From: Silurus meridionalis
Lineage: Eukaryota; Chordata; Actinopteri; Siluriformes; Siluridae
Direction: 5' to 3'
Assembly (NCBI RefSeq): GCF_014805685.1
Contig: NC_060884.1
Coordinates: 13,368,856-13,432,855, forward strand
Length of the DNA: 64,000 nt
Part shown: positions 59,975 to 64,000 of the stretch, piece by piece
Position numbering within the stretch: the first letter of the stretch is position 1
How the letters are laid out: each line of letters starts with the position of its first letter
Program-made: the position numbers and the translations under genes
The notes under the pieces: generated by a model
Told to the model about the DNA's origin: nothing
Databases searched by the model: none
Seen by the model: only the letters and a program-made list of their open reading frames with translations

Positions 59975-60178
59975 TGACGGTTTATTCGGAAAGTATTTAA
60001 GTTATTATTACTATTTTTTTTATAGATTTGCAAAGATTTTAAACAAAGGAATTCCACGTTGTCGTTATGGGGTATTGTTTGTTTTCATTGTGAGGAAAAT
60101 AATCTATATTGGAATAAGGCTGTAACAACAAAATGTTGAAAAAGTGAGGCACTGTGAATACTTTCCGGATATACTGTA
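59975..60178. mobile_element. Short Tc1-type element remnant
   Basis: The left CGGAAAGTATT and right AATACTTTCCGG ends are inverted. The internal TTGTCGTTATGGGGTATTG and GGAATAAGGCTGTAACA blocks are familiar from abundant fish Tc1-like elements. About 200 nt, strongly deleted. Confidence 0.6.
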
Positions 60179-60414
60179 CTTACAGTTGCTGTCGTTGTAT
60201 ATAGCACAAGCTTATGAATTATTAAGGGGGGCAATGGTACATGTACTCGTGGCGAAATATTTAGCTACACGGCTTTCAGTTCGGTACACATGTACCAAAT
60301 GCAATACTTTTTACGTGCCAAACATCTGAATTCTCTCAGGAATGTATTAAGTGGCGGACCGCAAGTTTGTCTCGTACATTGAGTGCATTTTTATTATTAT
60401 TATGACTATAATTA

Positions 60415-60660
60415 CAACAGTGCCAGGGGTATAAAAAATAAAGGAGAGTTAGCGCAGTGTCACCGTGGCTACTCACTTTGTACCGAAAGTAAGATTTGTT
60501 TCGTGCACGCACGAAAATGCTAAAGAATCCATAGCGTTAACAGCATGGGTTCAAGAATTTCTCTTGAAAATCCTGTCACTTCCGCATATCAAGGGAGTGA
60601 TTAAATGAAGGATAGAAGGAATGAAGACATTTGTAAAAAAAAATAAGTAGAACAGTTAAG
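60415..60660. repeat. Unnamed interspersed repeat, copy 2
   Basis: It is the inverted counterpart of 44037-44335. GCAGTGTCACCGTGGCTACT here matches the reverse complement of AGTAGCCACAGTGACACTGC at 44276-44295. Ends are not defined. Confidence 0.6.
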
Positions 60661-60829
60661 TCATATTTTTAGAAAATTAATTATTAAATATAAAACACAC
60701 ATATACACATCTGTGTCTAACAAAAGTAAACTATTTAATTACATTTTCATTATATTTTATTTTATCAATTAAATTTGTGCCAATTTAATTGATTACTTAA
60801 TTGAATTAATATAATTAAAAAGTGTATTG

Positions 60830-60834
<5 letters not shown>

Positions 60835-60912
<78 letters not shown>
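60835..60912. repeat. (TA)n microsatellite
   Basis: About 39 TA dimers. Confidence 0.96.
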
Positions 60913-60915
<3 letters not shown>

Positions 60916-61647
60916 ATAAACTACTAAAATTGAAACGAACCGTGACTTAAAAACCGAGGTCGCAGCATTCCGAACTGTGAATTTGTGTACCATTTCACCT
61001 TTATGAATTATTGCAGGTAATTCCAAAATATTAGAAACTTGATTCCAAGGGAATCTTTACCTCTGTACTACAGCTTAGTGTGATGAAAAGAAGTGAGTCG
61101 ATCAGAAACAGAGCGGTTAAAAGCTTATCAGAAGTTTGCAGGGTGGGAACATTACCTTTGTGAAAATAAGCCAATCAGATATTAAGGCAAGTAGCACTTT
61201 TACATGAGTCGCAGCATTTCGAGTTATCTTCACATAGGCCCAATGTTCCACAAGCATGAAATTTCGCCGCTGTTACTTTTATTTGTTTTTCGTTTCCACT
61301 CGCCTTTTAATTATAATGCAGCTCTGTATGTTCCTGTCCGATTTCCGTGCTCTTCCTGTTGTCAGTAATAGGCTGACTTTCTGTTGTCACCTTTTCTCTG
61401 TTGTCTTTTTTACTGCCACATACTTTTCGATTCCGGGTGTCTTTCTACTCGCTGGTGCCTGCTTTATGGATTAACTCCCATTAGACCCCTCGTGCTTCGT
61501 TTTGTGTATGTAGTAAATGCACTGTGAAAGTAAACATGCTCAATTTTGCAAAAGATTTATTTCCTTTCAATCTGTTTCAGCATTTGTCTTTTTTCTGCTG
61601 GTGTTAAGAGTAAGATTTATTTCGTGCATTTCTTTTTTCTTTTTTAG

Positions 61648-61713
61648 GGCTTGGGTTTGGTCATTACTGGTACAATGCCGGTCTTCAATCTTACTACTGA
61701 TGGGGCCTCCAAG
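61648..61713 (+). CDS. cacna2d2: cacna2d2 exon K (Cache region start)
   Basis: The exon encodes 22 codons, GLGLVITGTMPVFNLTTDGA then SK. The acceptor is tttttag at 61641-61647. The donor reads gttatt from 61714, the weakest donor of the set. NLT is a potential N-glycosylation site. The segment after FNLT is variable and is a place where mammalian alpha-2/delta transcripts vary by splicing. This fish version is shorter there than the mammalian one I recall. A long (GT)n tract follows about 42 nt downstream. Confidence 0.92.
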
Positions 61714-61750
61714 GTTATTTTTTGATGCTATGATTAATTACCATTTTAAT

Positions 61751-61860
<110 letters not shown>

Positions 61861-61912
61861 GTCATGTCAATAAATGGAAAGCCTAATATGTAAATAGCAT
61901 ACATTTTATTGC

Positions 61913-61913
<1 letters not shown>

Positions 61914-61988
<75 letters not shown>
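61914..61988. repeat. (AT)n microsatellite
   Basis: About 37 AT dimers. Confidence 0.96.
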
Positions 61989-61990
<2 letters not shown>

Positions 61991-62196
61991 AACACTGAAC
62001 ATAGCATAGTGAGTCTTACCATGTAAAAAGCTAAGAGTTGATTGTTGATTATAGTATGACATTGACGATGAAGGACATTTGAAACATGGTGCCTTTTTGT
62101 TATTCGTTTGTTTCACATAGCGATTCTGCCACCTTGTGGCCAAAATATGCTATAATTACATTTCTCCATTAATATCCATCTTTTTTTGTTTTGCAG

Positions 62197-62271
62197 AATC
62201 AGCTTATTCTAGGAGTCATGGGTGTAGATGTTGCACTTAGTGAAATTAAGCAGCTCACACCGCGGTATAAA
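62197..62271 (+). CDS. cacna2d2: cacna2d2 exon L (Cache)
   Basis: The exon encodes 25 codons, NQLILGVMGVDVALSEIKQL then TPRYK. The acceptor is tttgcag at 62190-62196 and the donor gtaagt starts at 62272. ILGVMGVDV followed by the helix before LTP is the signature of the Cache-type sensory fold that forms the lower part of the alpha-2 ectodomain. The intron to exon M is only 110 nt. Confidence 0.95.
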
Positions 62272-62308
62272 GTAAGTGATACAACTCTATTTCTCACCCT
62301 CTTTCTTA

Positions 62309-62309
<1 letters not shown>

Positions 62310-62355
<46 letters not shown>
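62310..62355. repeat. (CT)n(CA)n microsatellite in intron L-M
   Basis: Five CT dimers and about 18 CA dimers within a 110 nt intron. Confidence 0.95.
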
Positions 62356-62357
<2 letters not shown>

Positions 62358-62381
62358 TAATTATTTTTTCTGTTTATGCAG

Positions 62382-62456
62382 CTTGGAGCCAATGGTTACA
62401 CTTTTGCCATAGACCCCAATGGCTATGTTCTGTTGCACCCTAACTTACAACCTAAG
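62382..62456 (+). CDS. cacna2d2: cacna2d2 exon M (Cache)
   Basis: The exon encodes 25 codons, [20 protein letters not shown] then NLQPK. The acceptor is ttatgcag at 62374-62381 and the donor gtaagg starts at 62457. [17 protein letters not shown] is the most conserved Cache block of the family. The preceding 110 nt intron is mostly a (CT)n(CA)n tract plus the acceptor pyrimidine tract. Confidence 0.95.
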
Positions 62457-62555
62457 GTAAGGAGGAGAAAAAGAAACAGGAAAGAGGACTATATGGTGTT
62501 GTGAATAGATGTAAGTGTTCCTTTAAAGACATTCCGTTCAAAAAAATTTTTTTAG

Positions 62556-62627
62556 ATCATTAATTTTAGAGAACCGGTTACACTCGACTTCCTGGATGCA
62601 GAGCTGCCAGACAACAACAAGGAGGAG
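62556..62627 (+). CDS. cacna2d2: cacna2d2 exon N
   Basis: The exon encodes 24 codons, [20 protein letters not shown] then NKEE. The acceptor is tttttttag at 62547-62555 and the donor gtaaac starts at 62628. The [15 protein letters not shown] form, without the longer basic insert of alpha-2/delta-1 before EPVTLDF, is a good alpha-2/delta-2 discriminator. Only 99 nt of intron separate it from exon M. Confidence 0.95.
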
Positions 62628-62767
62628 GTAAACAGGCATGCGGCATTGTAGCAGCATCCACAAACACAAAAATCAGAGAATATGGATGTGAGCGCTTTCT
62701 ACTGCGTGAATGGGTTAACGAATTAATCGGAATAAAATCCATGAAGAGATGTTTTGTTGTCTCTCAG

Positions 62768-62839
62768 ATCCGCCGCCAGATGATCGACGGCAAGCCGGGT
62801 CAGAGGAAAATCAAGACGCTAGTTAAGTCTGTTGACAAG
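62768..62839 (+). CDS. cacna2d2: cacna2d2 exon O
   Basis: The exon encodes 24 codons, IRRQMIDGKPGQRKIKTLVK then SVDK. The acceptor is tctctcag at 62760-62767 and the donor gtatgg starts at 62840. The start I-R-R-x-MIDG and the end I-x-TLVKS match the family. The last residues correspond to SLDE of the mammalian alpha-2/delta-2 protein I recall, with K at the boundary before RYID. Confidence 0.94.
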
Positions 62840-63910
62840 GTATGGCAACAGGCACAGGCACCATTCCATTGGACACCATTAGACATCAGTGATGTAGGAT
62901 TGTAAAAGTCAAATGCCACTAAGCTTATTAAGAAAGAAGCTTTTTAATGGTGGTTTTTGTACCCTGTAAACTAATGGAGCTTTCTTAGACGACTGCGACT
63001 AATATATTCTTCATGCTGTGACTGAACTAATGCATGGAATAAATAAAAGATCCCCTGCTACGTGGCCCTCTGCTGTTCTGCTTTTGCTCACATCACTAAG
63101 AAGCTCTCTGTCAATTCCTCATGGTCCTCGCAGTCTTGTCCGTCGCCTGCATCACACTGGCACTGTCGGGGGTTAACAGACATCAATTCTTTAGTAGATT
63201 GTGAAACATTGTCACATTGCACATTTCAAGCAGGCAATAAGGGCACGGCTTAATTGGCAACATAATCAACTCGCCATTGTGCCCTGAAATCAAGAGATTA
63301 AAAAAATTGGAAAAGGTTTTGCAATAAAAAAAACTCAACAATTCACACATTTGACTTTATTAAGTTAATTGCTCTGAGGCATGGAATCCTCATGTTGAAC
63401 TTCCTGGGAATGACAACTCTTAATGTTAACGAGGTGACGACTTTGCACTTAACTAGGAAATGAGTGTGTCAGAAAAGTCCATTAGGGTAGAAAGGAAACT
63501 TCTAGTCTGGTGCATAAGGAAGAAGAACAGAAGAAGAGGGTCATCCAACCTTGTTGGACCTTCTAATCAAATGCACTAATTAGAATTTAATTTGAAAAAA
63601 ACATTTTTTGGAATTCTTTAAATTATTACAGGTGGAAATATTAGCAAATATAAGAGGTGTGGCTGGTTTTTATTTTGTAAGTAGTATACAATAGATTCTA
63701 TACATTATACTTTAGAATATTTATTATATATTTATAATTTAAGTGGTTCTCATATAAAACAGCTCAGCTCTGAAATGCTACTTTTTGTGGGATGTGTCCT
63801 GGAATTGATAGGATACTCAAGCTTTTAGTATCTGTATTAGAGAAGAGAAAGTAATGTCATTGGGGCTATGTATGAACGTGAAACGTGTTTTTTTTTTTTC
63901 TTTCCCACAG
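62840..63910 (+). other. Intron O-P (1.07 kb)
   Basis: No transposon is recognised. A repeat-free block lies at 63045-63300, followed by AT-rich sequence and a T-rich acceptor tract. Confidence 0.88.
63045..63300. promoter_or_regulatory. Candidate conserved non-coding block
   Basis: Balanced, repeat-free sequence with GGCTTAATTGGC and GGTTAACAGACATCAATTC cores. The 63-codon frame over it has no family match. Confidence 0.25.
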
Positions 63911-63972
63911 CGTTATATTGACCAGGTAACAAGGACTTATATATGGACACCAGTAGATGGCACAGACTACAG
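63911..63972 (+). CDS. cacna2d2: cacna2d2 exon P (last exon in window)
   Basis: The exon encodes RYIDQVTRTYIWTPVDGTDY and ends with AG, the first two bases of a split codon (Ser expected). The acceptor is tcccacag at 63903-63910 and the donor gtaagg starts at 63973. RYID followed by R-x-Y-x-W-x-P and TDYS is conserved in the family. The reading frame remains open, so the gene continues beyond the window. Confidence 0.94.
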
Positions 63973-64000
63973 GTAAGGACAAGCACCACCACCACAACCA

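Noticed and set aside
61256..61474. 72-codon hydrophobic frame in intron J-K
   Set aside because: The composition is T-rich intronic sequence; no signal of conservation or splice support.

Overview
This is a vertebrate, almost certainly teleost, genomic window. It is AT-rich and intron-dominated, crowded with dinucleotide and tetranucleotide microsatellites, and littered with Tc1/mariner, hAT, DIRS, LINE and tRNA-SINE remnants of kinds common in ray-finned fish. The particular Tc1-like family scattered through it suggests an otophysan such as a catfish, but that is recollection, not proof. There is no sign of bacterial, viral or plasmid sequence.

The only host gene I can support is one multi-exon gene on the + strand: cacna2d2, the auxiliary alpha-2/delta-2 subunit of voltage-gated calcium channels. 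Sixteen internal exons lie between 9106 and 63972. Joined, they give 1394 nt (464 codons plus 2 nt) with perfect phase at every junction and no stop. They cover the end of the N-terminal VWA_N region, the arginine triplet linked to gabapentinoid binding, the whole von Willebrand factor A domain with its MIDAS metal site, and the first part of the Cache region. The 5' exons (signal peptide, start codon) and the 3' exons (rest of the Cache region, delta peptide, GPI signal) lie outside the window. The paralogue (a or b) cannot be decided here.

Layout: 1-9105 is probably upstream intron, with a decayed DIRS-like retrotransposon at 631-2990. Exon A (9106-9244) is followed by a 13 kb intron, exons B and C (22228-22940), and a 17.9 kb intron. 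That intron holds two stacks of nested DNA transposons (23950-25532 and 34751-36132), a minisatellite that looks derived from the promoter of a tRNA-type SINE (36133-36925), a Tc1 remnant (32733-33451) and a long-TIR MITE (39685-40325). Exons D-H lie between 40795 and 47622, I and J at 55132-59546, and K-P are clustered at 61648-63972.

The most interesting biological signal is the intron between exons D and E (40846-43151). It starts with a pure (CA)33 array 16 nt after the donor and ends with a (TG)n array abutting the acceptor, with no polypyrimidine tract. That is the hallmark of the teleost AC-GT 'bridged' introns, where pairing of complementary repeats is thought to bring the splice sites together. 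Here it interrupts a codon inside the MIDAS motif. I did not find a convincing wholly new system; the remaining findings concern repeat architecture and candidate regulatory blocks.
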